A DNA stretch of 64,000 nucleotides from Rhizomys pruinosus (GCA_009823505.1 VZQC01007107.1:373928-437927), one strand, 5' to 3'. Numbered from the stretch's first letter, positions 31,651 to 42,488 are shown. Notes: generated from the letters alone by a model not told the origin. A program made the numbers and translations.

Positions 31651-33192
31651 TCTGTGGCTTTGACACAAAAAGTAGCAATTCTCTTTGAGTCCTTGGCATC
31701 TTATCTGAGTTAGGCTGAGAGTGGAGGGAGCATTGCTTCCTGTTCACCTATTTGTAGCCTGAACTTACTAGGGTTACTGAGGGGGTAGCATAGTTAAATG
31801 AAGCACAGCCATTAAGGGACACAGATCAGTGTTGGCTGGCCTGCCAGATGTTCTCTTGTCTAGTCAGGAGGTACCTCTCATGTTCACACACTTCTGCAGG
31901 CTTCAGTTGTTCTGTCCATCCTAGATGTGTTCCCACATGCCTGTCTCAGCCTCCTTTGCACTTTACACCTGTGCAGGTGCACTTTCCTCTCCTTCATTCT
32001 AGGATTTCTGACTTTTTTCATTGGTCTGCTATGTAAAGTTCCATCTCTATTCATCCCAGTTAGGATACTGACAAAATATTAAAGCAACAATTCTAACAAA
32101 AACTTGGTGAACTAATGAGGTGGTTGGGCTTGTTTACAGGAGCATGGGTGACAGGTTACTCAGAAGAGCTTGGGAGACAAAAACAGCTGCCCACTGACAA
32201 GTCCCACCTTATCACCACCTCGAGGAAGCTGCATCATGGAGTCACATCTCCAGTTAACCTTTCCTCACCCATATATCCAGACCACATGCATCTGGGAGGA
32301 AGCTAAGAGAGAGAGATGAGTGGAATCCTGGGTGAGGTCCTATGATCCTCTCTTTCTACTAGGGCATGCTAACAGCCTGGTTGCCATTACCACAGACCTC
32401 ACTAATACTGTATTCTAAGTATTTTGTTGCTATGACTACAGGGCCAACCATTATGTAGGTCACCACAGCAACTTATATTCAATGGCCAATGGTCCTGTCA
32501 TGCCCATGCCGGGAAGAAATCATTTTGGTCCCAACGTGGCCCATTTTATTTCATCATTGGTCTGGTTTTGTTCTGTTGCATCCTGTTCTTTCATAGATGC
32601 CATCTCTTTGAGGTTGCAAATGTTTATTCTCTAGTCATTTTCTGACTGCCCTGCTATATTTGTTTTGTGGAGAGCAAGTAGCACTCCTGGTTAATTCTGT
32701 TGTCCTTGTTTTTGTTATTGTTCTGGAAATCTGGGTTGCAGGCTCATCTTCAATAATTGCTCCCCCTCATAACTTACTCTTCCCTCACAAGTGATTTTAT
32801 AATAACTATCACCAGCTTCCTGGAAGCCCATTTCAACACCATCAAAAATATCAGGTATTATGTGGACAGTTAGTAAGCATGTCGCAGTGGTTGCCACCAA
32901 TCCAGCAGGTGGCGTCACCCAGATGTTGCCGGAGGGCCCCGTCTGCTCCTTTTCCTCATGTAAATGACAGCTTTAGCACTGACCAGTATCAGATATTTTT
33001 TAAGCCACTGCCCCAGCTTAAATCAGTAAGCCTGATTCCCATTCTTTAATGTTACTTCTTGGTGTTTGGTATCTCAGAAAGAAAATTCCAGACCACCTCT
33101 GATTTCCTCTGGACCTCCATCCAACCAGTCCAAGCTGATTTTTTAATTAATTAATTTTTTTAGGGGTAGAGATTGGTCCACAGCGATATTTA
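31651..33192. other. Repeat-poor unique sequence
   Basis: About 1.5 kb without recognised repeats. A 67-codon minus-strand frame (32,715-32,918) has no recognised domain. A CTCF-like motif lies at 32,902. Confidence 0.45.
32902..32916 (+). promoter_or_regulatory. CTCF-like motif
   Basis: CCAGCAGGTGGCGTC fits the vertebrate CTCF core CCASYAGRKGGCRSY at 14 of 15 positions. It lies in unique DNA, outside any SINE. Binding is inference. Confidence 0.55.
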
Positions 33193-33415
33193 TCTTTTAA
33201 AATTTTATTATTTTGTATGTGTATGAGTGTACTATCTGCATGTAGGTTTGTGCATCTGTGTCATGCAATGCCGTGGAGGTCAGAAGAGGGTGTCAGATTC
33301 CCCTGGAACTGGAGTTAAAGACGGTTCTCAGTCACCATGTGGGTGCTGGGGATGGAACTCTGGTCCTCTGCAAGAGCAGTCGGTGCTCTTAACCGCTAGG
33401 CCATCTCTCCAGCCC
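33193..33415 (-). mobile_element. B2 SINE without the 17-bp duplication
   Basis: Reverse B2 with GCCGTGGAGGTCAGAAGAGG and a complete tRNA-like end. It is older than its neighbour, with more substitutions. Confidence 0.95.
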
Positions 33416-33431
33416 CCTATCTTGTTTCTTT

Positions 33432-33680
33432 CTTTTTTTTTTTTAATTTTTATTTATTTCTGTATGTGTATCAATGTACTGTCTGCATGCAGGTCTGTGC
33501 ATCCATGTCGTGCTATGCCGCGGAGGTCAGAAGAGGGTGTCGGATTCCCCTGGAACTGGAGTTCTCCTGGAATTGGAGTTTCAGACGGTTCTCGGCCGCC
33601 ATGTGGGTGCTAGGGATCGAACCCGGGTCCTCTGTAAGAGCGGTCGGCGCTCTTAACCGCTAGGCCATCTCTCCAACCCC
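33432..33680 (-). mobile_element. B2 SINE, 17-bp-duplication subtype
   Basis: Reverse full-length B2 with the duplicated block and CpG-rich sequence. TSD CCTATCTTGTTTCTTT flanks it, right next to the previous B2. Confidence 0.96.
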
Positions 33681-33696
33681 CCTATCTTGTTTCTTT

Positions 33697-34081
33697 AAAA
33701 AATATTTTATTCATGAGCCGGGCTTGGTGGCGTATGCCTTTAATCCTAGCACTTGGGAGGCAGAGGCAGGTGGATCTTTGTGAGTTCAAGGCCAGCCTGG
33801 TCTACAGAGTGAGTTCCAGGACAGCTGGGACTACAGGGAGACCCTGTCTCGAAAAGACCAAAAAAATATTTTATTCATGTGTATGAATGTATTGCCCACA
33901 TGTTTGTATGTGCATCTGCGTGGTGCCATGCCCACAGAAGTCAGAAGAAGTCATCGGATCCCCTGGAACTGGAACCGGAGTTATAGATAGTTGTTAGCCA
34001 CCATGTAGGAATTGGGAATCTTGCCCAGGTCCTTTGCAAGAGCAGTCAGAGCTCCTAACCACTGAGCAATCTTTCCAGTCC
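33697..34081 (-). mobile_element. B3 SINE, split by a B1 in its tail
   Basis: Tail complement at 33,697-33,713 and body at 33,867-34,081 (TGTATGAATGTATTGCCCAC, AGTCAGAAGAAGTCATCGG, ACTGAGCAATCTTTCCAG) are separated by a B1. Confidence 0.92.
33714..33866 (+). mobile_element. B1 SINE
   Basis: Complete B1 with few changes. TSD AAAATATTTTATTCATG on both sides, inside the B3 tail. Confidence 0.97.
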
Positions 34082-34261
34082 CTTATCTTGTTTTTAATGA
34101 GGATCAACCATTTACATGTTTTTCCTTTTTGCTATGGGTTTGAGCTTGAAGCTCAGGTATAAGCTCAGTTTAGGTACTTGACTACCATCATGCCTGGATT
34201 CCATAAAAAAAGGTGATGAGATAGTCCTGATAGATGCTTGGTCTGAAAAAAAAAGAAGCAG

Positions 34262-34440
34262 CCAGGGTAGCAGTAGAGGAATAACAACTGAACTGTTGGC
34301 CAAAGACTCAAGAATCCTGGGTCTGATTTCCTATAAACATACCCCACCTGCTAACCCGCTGTGTGACTTTGGACCTGTGACTTCACCTCAAGGTTCTGCC
34401 AGTTCTCTCACTTATAAAATGTTGATGTTGGATATTTACC
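34262..34440 (+). mobile_element. MIR (ancient mammalian SINE)
   Basis: CGCTGTGTGACTTTGGACCT, GTGACTTCACCTCAAGG and CTCACTTATAAAATGTTGAT follow the MIR core in order. Confidence 0.85.
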
Positions 34441-35245
34441 CTCCGAAATCCTAGCCACCTCAGGGTTGAGGAGTCCACAGGTAGATTGTTTAAAAACAAT
34501 GCTCCCTGTTACAGTCAAGAGGGCCATGAGAATATTTGTTCAGTTCAGGCAAATGGTAAGTGTGTCGGCCACTCTAATGAAATGAGTACATTTTTGTTCT
34601 AAATGTCATGGATGTTTATTATCAGATTAAACTACAGCGGGCCTAATTTTAGCTCTTCCAATTCAAGTGGAGCAATGAAGATTGAATGTTAGGCATAATT
34701 AAAGATGCAGATGTAGTTATATTGAATTATAAACCTCATTAAGTGCAGCATCCCAGTAAGGCCCCTGAGACAAGCAACAAAGGACTCCTAGCCACAACGC
34801 TGCAGTTATTAAAGTATTAGAAAGTAAATCTCACTCCAAAATATTATGACTTGGATAGAAGGATTTTTTAAAACATGCTTGGGGTGGGTTCCATGAGTAA
34901 TTTCATTGCTCTGCGGAGAGTTGGGAAGGAGGACTTTGTCCTCAGTATCTGCATGGAAGACCTCCCCGGGGCTTTCCTCCCACCCCTCTTCCCCCACTCT
35001 ATTGACATGGGATCCAATCTCCTGGGCCTCGAGCAGAGGAACACAAGGTCATATTCCATTCTAGGACTGATATGGAGGGAGCTGAGGGAGACGAGAGAGG
35101 TTTTTGTAGGATCAGAAGGTTACATTTTCAAGGCTAGACAGATACATTTCCTTGGTGACTGTTCCATGTTTTCTTCTATCTGTAAAGATAGTGTGCAGAC
35201 CTTTTAATAATTCAAAGAATATAGAATAGATTAATATAATAAGAT
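34441..35245. other. AT-rich repeat-free block, candidate conserved element
   Basis: 34,560-34,830 is dense in homeodomain-type cores (GGCATAATTAAAGATG, AACCTCATTAAGTG, GGCCTAATTTTAGCTC, AGTTATTAAAGTATTAG) and free of repeats, the usual look of developmental enhancers. An open frame of 110 codons at 34,875-35,207 has no recognised domain. Confidence 0.4.
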
Positions 35246-35452
35246 TGGGGCTGGAGAGATGGCCTAGCGGTTAAGAGCACTGACTGCTCTTGCAGAGGAC
35301 CCAGTTTCCAAAACTCCAATTCCAGAAGAACTCCAGTTCCAGGGGAATCCGACACCCTCTTCTGACTCCATGGCATTGCACAACACGAGTGCACAGACCT
35401 GCATGCAGACAGTACATTCATATACATATGAAAATAAAAAAATTAAAAAAGA
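35246..35452 (+). mobile_element. B2 SINE lacking the B box
   Basis: Head and A box are intact, but the sequence jumps from GCAGAGGACCCAGTTTCC to AAAACTCCAATTCCAG, removing about 45 bases with the GGTTCGATCC B box. The 17-bp duplication is present. Without its B box it should not be transcribed by RNA polymerase III. Confidence 0.93.
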
Positions 35453-35489
35453 TAAAGTGTCCATGACTTTAATCAGTGTTAATATTTTT

Positions 35490-35694
35490 AAATAGTTATT
35501 ACTTTTATTTTATGAGTATATTGCCTGCATGCGTGTTAGTCCACTCATGTCATGCAGTGCCCAAGGAGGTCAGAAGAAGGTGTTAGATTCCCCTGGAACT
35601 GCAGTTACAGACTCCAGAAGGCTGTTAGCTGCCATGTGGGTCCTCTGTAAGAGCAACCAATGCTCTTAACTGCTGAGTCATCTCTCCAACCACA
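35490..35694 (-). mobile_element. B3 SINE
   Basis: Reverse B3 with a small deletion near GCCATGTGGGTCCTCTG. TSD GTTAATATTTTTA on both sides. Confidence 0.92.
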
Positions 35695-35756
35695 TTGTTA
35701 ATATTTTTTATCTCTCAAATTTTGCAAAATAGTTTATACCTTAGACACTAGTTTTG

Positions 35757-35793
35757 TGCGTGTGTGTGTGTGTGTGTGTGCGTGTGTGTGTGT
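35757..35793. repeat. (GT)n microsatellite
   Basis: About 18 GT units with two GC interruptions. Confidence 0.95.
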
Positions 35794-36019
35794 AGTGCAG
35801 GTATGTATGCATGTTCATGTATATGCAAGTACATGTGGAAGCCAGAGATCAACCTTGGGTATTGTTTCTTAGGAGTCATCTTGTTTTTTGAAGTAGTGTC
35901 TCTCATTGGACCTGGGATCACCAATTAGGCTGGGCTGCCTGACCAGCAAGTCCCAGGGATCCACCTGTCTTATCTCACTAGCCTTGAGATTACAAGTGCT
36001 TTGCTTTTATTTTCTTTAC

Positions 36020-36107
36020 AATGTAGCACCAACTGGGCTGGCCTGGAACTCACCTGTCTCTGAGTCCCAAGTGCTAGGATTAAAGGTGTGTGCCACCACA
36101 CCCAGCC
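36020..36107 (-). mobile_element. B1 SINE fragment
   Basis: ACTGGGCTGGCCTGGAACTC to GTGTGTGCCACCACACCC, with an internal deletion of the central region. Confidence 0.8.
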
Positions 36108-36121
36108 TATACTTAGCTTCT

Positions 36122-36371
36122 TTTTTTTTTTTTAATTTTTATTTATTTATTTTGTATGTGTATGAATGTACTGTCTGCATGTAGGTCTGTGCACCCGTGT
36201 CATGTAACACCATGGAGGTCAGAAGAGGGTCTCGGATTCCCCTGGAACTGGAGTTCTCCTGGAATTGGAATTACAGACGGTTCTTAACCACCATGTGGGT
36301 GCTGGGGATCGAACCTGGTCCTCTGCAAGAGCAGTCGGTGCTCTTAACCACTAGGCTATCTCTCTAGCCCC
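36122..36371 (-). mobile_element. B2 SINE, 17-bp-duplication subtype
   Basis: Reverse full-length B2. Perfect TSD TATACTTAGCTTCTT on both sides. Confidence 0.97.
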
Positions 36372-36479
36372 TATACTTAGCTTCTTACATGGTGCCAGGG
36401 GTCAAACTTAAGTCATCATACTTGAATAACAAACATTTTAGTGACTGAGCTACCTCGCCATCTCTTAAATGCTGGTTTT

Positions 36480-36715
36480 GTTGTCTTTTTACTTAATGTG
36501 AATGGGTATCTTTCCATGTCAGCAAATATTGATAAGCATTATATGTTTTAATGGCTGATATCCTATCGTTAGACTTAATTATTTTTAATATATAGATTTC
36601 TACCAAAAATTGTTTTTAAGTATTATCAATGCTCTAACTGAAGTCCTTATATTTCTGTGCACATTTATCTGATCACGTCCATAGACGTGTTCCTAGAAGA
36701 GGATAAGGCAGTTTT
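36480..36715 (-). mobile_element. Ancient L1 3' fragment
   Basis: AATGGGTATCTTTCCATGTC, ATGGCTGATATCCTATCG and GTGTTCCTAGAAGAGGATAA resemble an antisense old L1 3' region. Confidence 0.5.
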
Positions 36716-37127
36716 AGCTACTTGTTTGCACAACAATGGTGTGTAACATACAGTCCTCAAAAGTAGTAGCTTAAAATTGGGTATTCATTGAAATCACAAG
36801 CTTGCAGTTGGCAACTTAGGCTGAGCTCAGTTGGACTGTTCTTCCAGGCTGGCTAGTCTTGCTTCCAGGTCTCTGAGTCAGCTACCAGTAGGGTGATCTC
36901 AGCTAGCCTTGACTGAGACTAGGGCAGTTTGGCTTTGTGCTATAGTCCCCCAGGTTAAAAGCAGAACCAAGGGGAAGAAGACGAAATCCCCACATGAGGC
37001 CTTTTCAAATCTCTGCTGGAGTGAAGTCTGCTACCATCCCATTAACCAAATCAAGTTGTGTAGCTGAACTCAAAACCAAGTGATCAAGGTGAGAGGAACT
37101 ACAAAGTCACCTTTCAAAAGCCACAGG
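36716..37127. other. Ancient MER-type repeat remnant and unique sequence
   Basis: GTAGTAGCTTAAAATTGGGT and AGGCTGAGCTCAGTTGGACT G near 36,735-36,930 recall an old mammalian DNA-transposon repeat. The rest is unrecognised. Confidence 0.4.
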
Positions 37128-37342
37128 TGGGACTAAGAAGTGGCTCAGTTGGTAGTGTACTTGCCTAACATGCTGAAAGCCATGGGTTCGAGCCCCTGCA
37201 TTGCATAAACTGTGTGTGGTGGTACACACCTGGATACGATATGGAGTCAAGAGGATCAGAAGTTCAAGATCATCCTCAGCTACTAAGTAAGTTCAAGGCC
37301 AAGCTGGGCTATATGAGATCCTGTCTCAAAAAACAGAAAGCA
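37128..37342 (+). mobile_element. B4/RSINE1-type SINE
   Basis: ID-like head (GTGGCTCAGTTGGTAGTGTA, GGGTTCGAGCCCCTGCATTG) joined to the B1-like half with TTCAAGATCATCCTCAGCTA and GATCCTGTCTCAAAAAAC. Confidence 0.88.
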
Positions 37343-37751
37343 GGGTGGCAGGGGTGTAGGTTCAAACTCATTTATGTAATTGCCCCCCCAGAGGCACACT
37401 CAACGCCACATCTGGGCGCAACCTTACAAACTGCCCAGCAGATGGGACTGGTTCTCACTGCCATGGATGATACATGAATGTCACCCGGTAGAGTGTTCAG
37501 TTGATGCTTCCCGGTCCTCACTTTGCCTCACCTTCCACGACGGCCTTGAGCTAGATTTTGTCCTGATTCCTGTTGGCCTTTCCTGTTTTCCCTCCCACCA
37601 CCCTAGCTACCATGCACATCCAAGTCCCAACATGGCTGAGGCCTACCTCTGTCGCCCTGCAGCTCTTATGACTCTGCCTCTCTCTGAGGCAGGTAAGGTG
37701 ACAGCATGTCCTAGCTTGTCTAGGGCTTCACTGGGTTTAACGTGTAAAGTC
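37343..37751. other. Unique sequence, no gene called
   Basis: A 133-codon frame (37,380-37,781) has no recognised domain and runs into the next SINE. Confidence 0.45.
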
Positions 37752-38010
37752 TTGGGGTTGGAAGGATGGCTCAGCAGTTAAGAGCACTGGCTGCTGCAGA
37801 GGACCCAGGTTCGATTCCCCTCATTCACATGATGGCTAACAACTGTCTGTAACTTCAGTTCCATGGGATCTGATGCCCTCTTCTGACCTCCTCAGGTGCT
37901 GCATAGCATGGGTCCACTTACATAATACAGGTTCTGAAGAAAAAAAAAAATACAGGCAATACACTTATACACATAAGATAAAAATAATAAATATAATACT
38001 TGAAAAAGTG
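37752..38010 (+). mobile_element. B3 SINE
   Basis: GGGGTTGGAAGGATGGCTCA head, AGGTTCGATTCCCC B box, and an A-rich tail. TSD GTGTAAAGTCTT on both sides. About 40 bases before the end the CATAATACAGG / AATACAGGCAATACAC block is partly doubled. Confidence 0.93.
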
Positions 38011-38069
38011 TAAAGTCTTACATCTCAAGATCTCTACCAGACCCAGACAAACCCAGCCAGTTGATCACT

Positions 38070-38255
38070 GTAAGGGACGGGCTTGGCAACTTTAAAGGGC
38101 CAGAGAATAAATATTTTAGTACTTTGTTGAGAGCCCTCTATTCTGACCAGTGCAGGGTTAAAAGCAGCTCTAGATAACATGTAACAAATGGGTGTGGCTG
38201 GGTGCCAGCCCAAGTTTATTTACAAAAACAGGCAGTGCACTGGGACTGGGCAGTG
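38070..38255 (-). mobile_element. Ancient hAT-type MER element
   Basis: TTTAAAGGGCCAGAGAATAA, AAAAGCAGCTCTAGATAACA, GTTTATTTACAAAAACAGGC match the antisense of a widespread mammalian non-autonomous DNA transposon. Confidence 0.75.
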
Positions 38256-38333
38256 TGCTACAGTTTTCTGAGTCTTTTCTGAAGCTTAACATTTGTACTA
38301 TCCAATGTAAGCCTGTGTTATCTATGTTCTGCA

Positions 38334-38336
<3 letters not shown>

Positions 38337-38379
<43 letters not shown>

Positions 38380-38383
38380 TGTA
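38337..38383. repeat. (GT)n microsatellite
   Basis: About 22 GT units with one AT interruption. Confidence 0.96.
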
Positions 38384-38454
38384 TCTTATTTCAAATGGAC
38401 TTGTTTTGTCTCCTTGGCTGGAATATATGGAGAGTTTAATGTCTTTATATCATG

Positions 38455-38620
38455 CTCCATCACTCAGCAGCTATGTGAAGTTGGATAAAATACTTAAACT
38501 CTCTGGCCTCTGTTTCGTCGGCTGTCAAATAACAGTGGTACTGACCCCTTAGGTATTCGGGAAGATTAAACAAGTACATCTTTTACAGCACATGGTAGAT
38601 GTATGCTCAATAAATGATAC
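38455..38620 (+). mobile_element. MIR (ancient mammalian SINE)
   Basis: AGCAGCTATGTGAAGTTGG, AAACTCTCTGGCCTCTGTTT and a tail GTATGCTCAATAAATGATA follow the MIR plan. Confidence 0.75.
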
Positions 38621-40357
38621 TTATCAGAATCATCTTCATCATCATAGTCACCACTGTCATCCTGTGTACCTTCTTTATTAGGTGGCATAGTTCTGGTTAT
38701 AGGAGCAGCTCAATCCATAAGGTGGGGGCCTCTTCCAGGCTCTGTTTAGCTGAACATTCATTTCAGAGGGGAGCATATTAAGGAGGGCTGGGCGCTCCAA
38801 GCATAGCCAACAGTACTCTTCTCAGAAGCTGCCTGACCTGGTTTCCATGGTTACCAGCCATCTCTGAGTGCCCAAGAGGTCAAACCCCAGCCTCCTCATC
38901 ACAGATGGTCTAGCCTCAGAAAGCCAGCTTCTGCTTCATATTCCATCTCCTAGTCACTCCCATCCCTGCCTGGACTCTGCGGGTGAGGCTCAGGATGGCT
39001 CCCTACCTCCAAGGCTGTAGCTAGAAGGTCCTACATGGCCTTAAGGCCCCTGGTAAGAACAAAGTTGGGTGTAGGCCTGCTTGAGGGAGCTTGGAATGGG
39101 GGTGTGCGTTTGCCACACAGAGTCCTTCCCTTGTGGTGTCAGAAGGGAGATCTCATAGTTGCTGGTCCAGGGACAACCCCCCCCCCCCCAGCCAGAACCT
39201 GGGCATCTTGCTTAGACGTCTTTTCCATCTTAGGGCTGGCTCAGCTTTGATCTGGGAAAATGAAGGCTCCACTGCCAACTTTCGCAGGGAGAGCTGAGTC
39301 TCACTGATCCTGCTGGCTCAGGCGCACTTCATTTCTTGGTAATTAAACAAGTGGAGATCAAAGCCAACAAATCTCCCCCGTCTCTCAGCGCAGGAGATGA
39401 AGGTAAATATTTCCAGCAACAGTTCTTTCTTTCTTCTCATTAAAAGTGACACATGAAATGTCTTCGCTTTACTTTGAAGAAAACGGATGAGTTCAAGGTC
39501 AGTCCCTAGAAGATGTCCTGCCTGACTACCTTGATTATTCCGTGCCAATTTTTATTATCGCAGTATTGTGCTCAGTGAAGGGATTGCAGTGTCTAAAACA
39601 CATCAAGCCAGAAGACAAAGGGAAGGGAAAGAAGACACACCCGGCAACTGGGACCCACATCTGGTGACGCTGACCCTTCACGGGCAGAGCTGAGAGCTTC
39701 CGAGGCTTGCGTCTGAAAAGGCTCCTGGGACTCCACCCAAACCTCAGGCCGTGGTCCCGACCTTTCTTGGCTGTGTTCCCAAAATGCCTTTTGAGATCCA
39801 TCTTCTCTGAAAGGGGCAGCTCGCCAGGAAGCTCTCCTTAGGGCCACTAACTAGTCCAGGGAGCTCAAGGCTGAGGCTACAGATGCTGCAGGGGCCCAGG
39901 TGAGCTCCGGGACTACCCTCGGCTGGCCAGGGGTCTGGACTGCTAAAGACAGCCCCTCCTCTCTGGCTCTGTCTCCCTCGCTGTCTTCTTCCGCCTTTGG
40001 CTGCACACTTGGCTTCCGGGTCTCTGTTGCTTCCTCCTGGCTCCTGCCAGCTTGCCCTCTCTCTCTGGAAGCTGCTGAGAATCCAGGACTCCCTCACATC
40101 TTCAAGCTTATTCACGCTTAGCTCTCCTGCTTTGGCCTTGACTCTTCATGGCTTGGTTCCCATTCCCAAATTCCAGAGAGGAGGTGTATGGGGAGGGTGG
40201 AGGCTGACTGGCCTGCTCCATCATTTTGAGCCAGGGGACTGTGTCTCAGTACTGGTCAGGCTGTGGGTGCTCCAGAACCCGCCTCTGACCCAGTTAGCAG
40301 TAAGTATAGGGCCTCCTTCCCGAAGTCATGGGTAGGAAGAAGCATCAGCTTCTGTGC
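38621..40357. other. Repeat-poor block, possible conserved element
   Basis: Repeat-free for about 1.7 kb except a C run at 39,178-39,189. 39,300-39,520 contains GGTAATTAAACAAGTGGAGA, GGTAAATATTTCCAGC and CATTAAAAGTGACACATG and looks conserved. 39,590-40,340 is GC-richer, with several exclusive open frames (up to 123 codons) and no recognisable domain; an exon cannot be excluded. Confidence 0.4.
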
Positions 40358-40570
40358 TAGTCTGCAGCTCAGCTGGTAGAAAACTTAACTGCCGTGCGCG
40401 AGTCTTTGCGTCCCCTCCCCAGCACTGCGTAGATCAGCACTGTGGCACACACCTGTAATCCCAGCACTTGGGAGCTGGTGACAGGAGGGTCAGAAGTCCC
40501 AGGTCATCCTCAGCTAACCCTATTGAGAAAAAAAAACTCCAAACCCAAAAATCAAAACAACAAAAAAAAG
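40358..40570 (+). mobile_element. B4/RSINE1-type SINE
   Basis: ID-like head (GCAGCTCAGCTGGTAGAAAA) and B1-like half (ACACCTGTAATCCCAGCACT, CAGGTCATCCTCAGC), with an A-rich tail. AAGCATCAGCTTCT and AAAGCAGCTTCT form the likely TSD. Confidence 0.85.
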
Positions 40571-40689
40571 CAGCTTCTCTTTCAGCAAAACGTGGCTGAC
40601 AAAATGGCCCCCTGGGCGGCTCTGGCTGCGACCAACTTGGTCAGTGGTATGGAGGCCAAGGGTTGAGCGCTGGGTTTGACTCTTGGCTG

Positions 40690-41412
40690 CCTTTTTTATC
40701 AGCTGGATTTTTCTTTTTGTGATATGTAATTTACATACTATAAAATTCTCCCCTGACAGTGCAGTTAAGTATTTTTAGTACACTGAACAAGATTTCACAA
40801 CTAAGACTACTATCTAATTCCAGATTACCTCATCAACCCTAAAAATAAATGCCATGCCCTTCACCGTTCCTTCCCCCTCCCCTCCCCCAGCCTCAGGCAG
40901 CCACGGATCCGTTTTCCATGTCTGTGGACATGTGTCATTCTAAGCACACAATTCGCAGCCTTTTGTTTTCCTCTCCTCCCTTAGTGTAGGGTTCATGAGG
41001 CTTGCCCGGGTCACAGCACTGTCTTTTCACTGTGTTACGTTCCACTTCATGGACAGACCACATTTTGTTGAGCCCTTTGTGTGTCCTTCCCACTTTCTGG
41101 TTTTGAGTTGTGTGGCTGTGAACAAGCTTTTGTGGGCATATGTTTTCCGTTCTCTGGCATGCATGCTTTGGAATGGAACTGCTGAGTCATGTGACAATCC
41201 CATGCTTAGCTTCTGGAAGAACTGCTAGGCTGCTTCACGAAGTGGCCGCATCATTCCACAGTCTCACCAGCTATGTAGGAGGAGTCCAATGTTTCCGAAC
41301 CCTCACCAACACTTGCCATGTCTCATTCAGTTTATTGCCATCCTAGCAGGTATGAAGTGATGTTCCAAAATGGTTTTGATTTGTATTACCCTAATGGCTT
41401 ATGTTTTGAACA

Positions 41413-41448
<36 letters not shown>

Positions 41449-41760
41449 GTCTTTTCTAGACAGGGTCTCCCTGTAGCCCCAGCTGTCCTGGAACTCACTC
41501 TGTAGACCAGGCTGGCCTTGAACTCACAAAGATCTGCCTGCCTCTGCCTCCCAAGTGCTAGGATTAAAGGCGTGCGCCACCATGCCCGGTGAACATCTTT
41601 TATAGTATTCATTGATCACTTGATATTTTTGAAGAAATGGCTATTCAACTCTTTACCCATTCAAAAAGAGCAGATTATTTGTCTTTTATTAGTGTTTGAT
41701 CTTTGCATAGCTTCTTAGGCTCTTTGGAACTAAATCTTATCTGATCAGTAAGGCTACCTA
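40690..41760 (-). mobile_element. Ancient L1 (L1M type) 3' end
   Basis: TGTAATTTACATACTATAAA ATTC, CCATGTCTGTGGACATGTG, TTCCACTTCATGGACAGACC, TGGAATGGAACTGCTGAGTC ATGTG and TTGATTTGTATTACCCTAAT GGC match the antisense of an old L1 from the 3' UTR into ORF2. A B1 interrupts it. Confidence 0.82.
41417..41590 (-). mobile_element. B1 SINE
   Basis: Reverse B1 with a 37-base poly(T). TSD GAACATCTTTT on both sides, within the L1. Confidence 0.97.
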
Positions 41761-41884
41761 CTTTGGGTGGTCTAGGGCATTCTTCAAAGCATATAGTGCC
41801 CAACACAGTGCCTGACTCATGAAAGAATCCCAAATGACATCATCGTCATTATTTTTGGAGACTATCTTATTTTCTTTTTCACCA

Positions 41885-41992
41885 TTATTAATATTATTTG
41901 GTCTTCTTGAGACAGGATCTCCCTGTAGCCCCAGCTGGCCTGGAACTTGATATGTAGACCAGGATAGCCTTGACCTGCCTCCCAAGTGCTGA
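41885..41992 (-). mobile_element. B1 SINE, internally deleted
   Basis: TTGGTCTTCTTGAGACAGG to CCTCCCAAGTGCTG; lacks the final 5' bases and the ACTCACAGAGATC block. GGAGACTATCTTATTTTC and GGAGACTATTTTC flank it. Confidence 0.88.
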
Positions 41993-42007
41993 GGAGACTA
42001 TTTTCTT

Positions 42008-42247
42008 AAAAATTTTTTTAATTTATTTTTTTATTTTTATTTTCTGTGTATAAGTGTATTGCTTGCATGTACGTAAGTAAGTGCACCTGTGTTGTTCAAT
42101 GCCTGCAGAGGTCAGAAGAAGGCATTGGATTCTCCTGGAACTGGAGTCACAGACCGTTGTTAGCTGCCATGTGGGTGCTGAGAATTGAACTTGGTTCATC
42201 TGCAAGAATAGCCAGTGCTCTTAACTACTGAACCATCTCTCCAGTCC
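42008..42247 (-). mobile_element. B3 SINE
   Basis: Reverse B3: TTCTGTGTATAAGTGTATTG, GCAGAGGTCAGAAGAAGGC, ACTACTGAACCATCTCTCC. Confidence 0.92.
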
Positions 42248-42274
42248 CCTTCTTTAAATAAAAAAAATGTGTTA

Positions 42275-42488
42275 TTTATGATTTTTATTTTATGTGTATG
42301 AGTGTTTTGTCTGCATGTGTGTATGTGTACTGCATGTATGCTATGCCTGCAGAGGGCAGAAGAGGATGTCATATCCCTTGCAACTGGAGTTAAGAATGCT
42401 TGTTAGCCACATGTGGGTCCTGGGAAGCAGACCCATGTCCTCTGCAACAGCAGCCAGTGCTCTTAGCCACTGAACCACCTCTCCTGAT
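42275..42488 (-). mobile_element. B3 SINE
   Basis: Reverse B3: TTTATGTGTATGAGTGTTTT, GCAGAGGGCAGAAGAGGATG, GCCACTGAACCACCTCTCC; tandem with the preceding element. Confidence 0.9.

Larger units (their letters stand above)
35795..36470 (-). mobile_element. RSINE-like rodent SINE, interrupted twice
   Basis: GGAAGCCAGAGATCAACCTT, GACCAGCAAGTCCCAGGGAT CCACC, then (after a B1 fragment and a B2) GGTGCCAGGGGTCAAACTTA and GTGACTGAGCTACCTCGCC. Same order as the 30,238 copy. Confidence 0.65.

Noticed and set aside
39744..40121. Overlapping open frames in a GC-rich block, possibly an exon
   Set aside because: No convincing splice sites, domain or single favoured frame; left as unassigned sequence.
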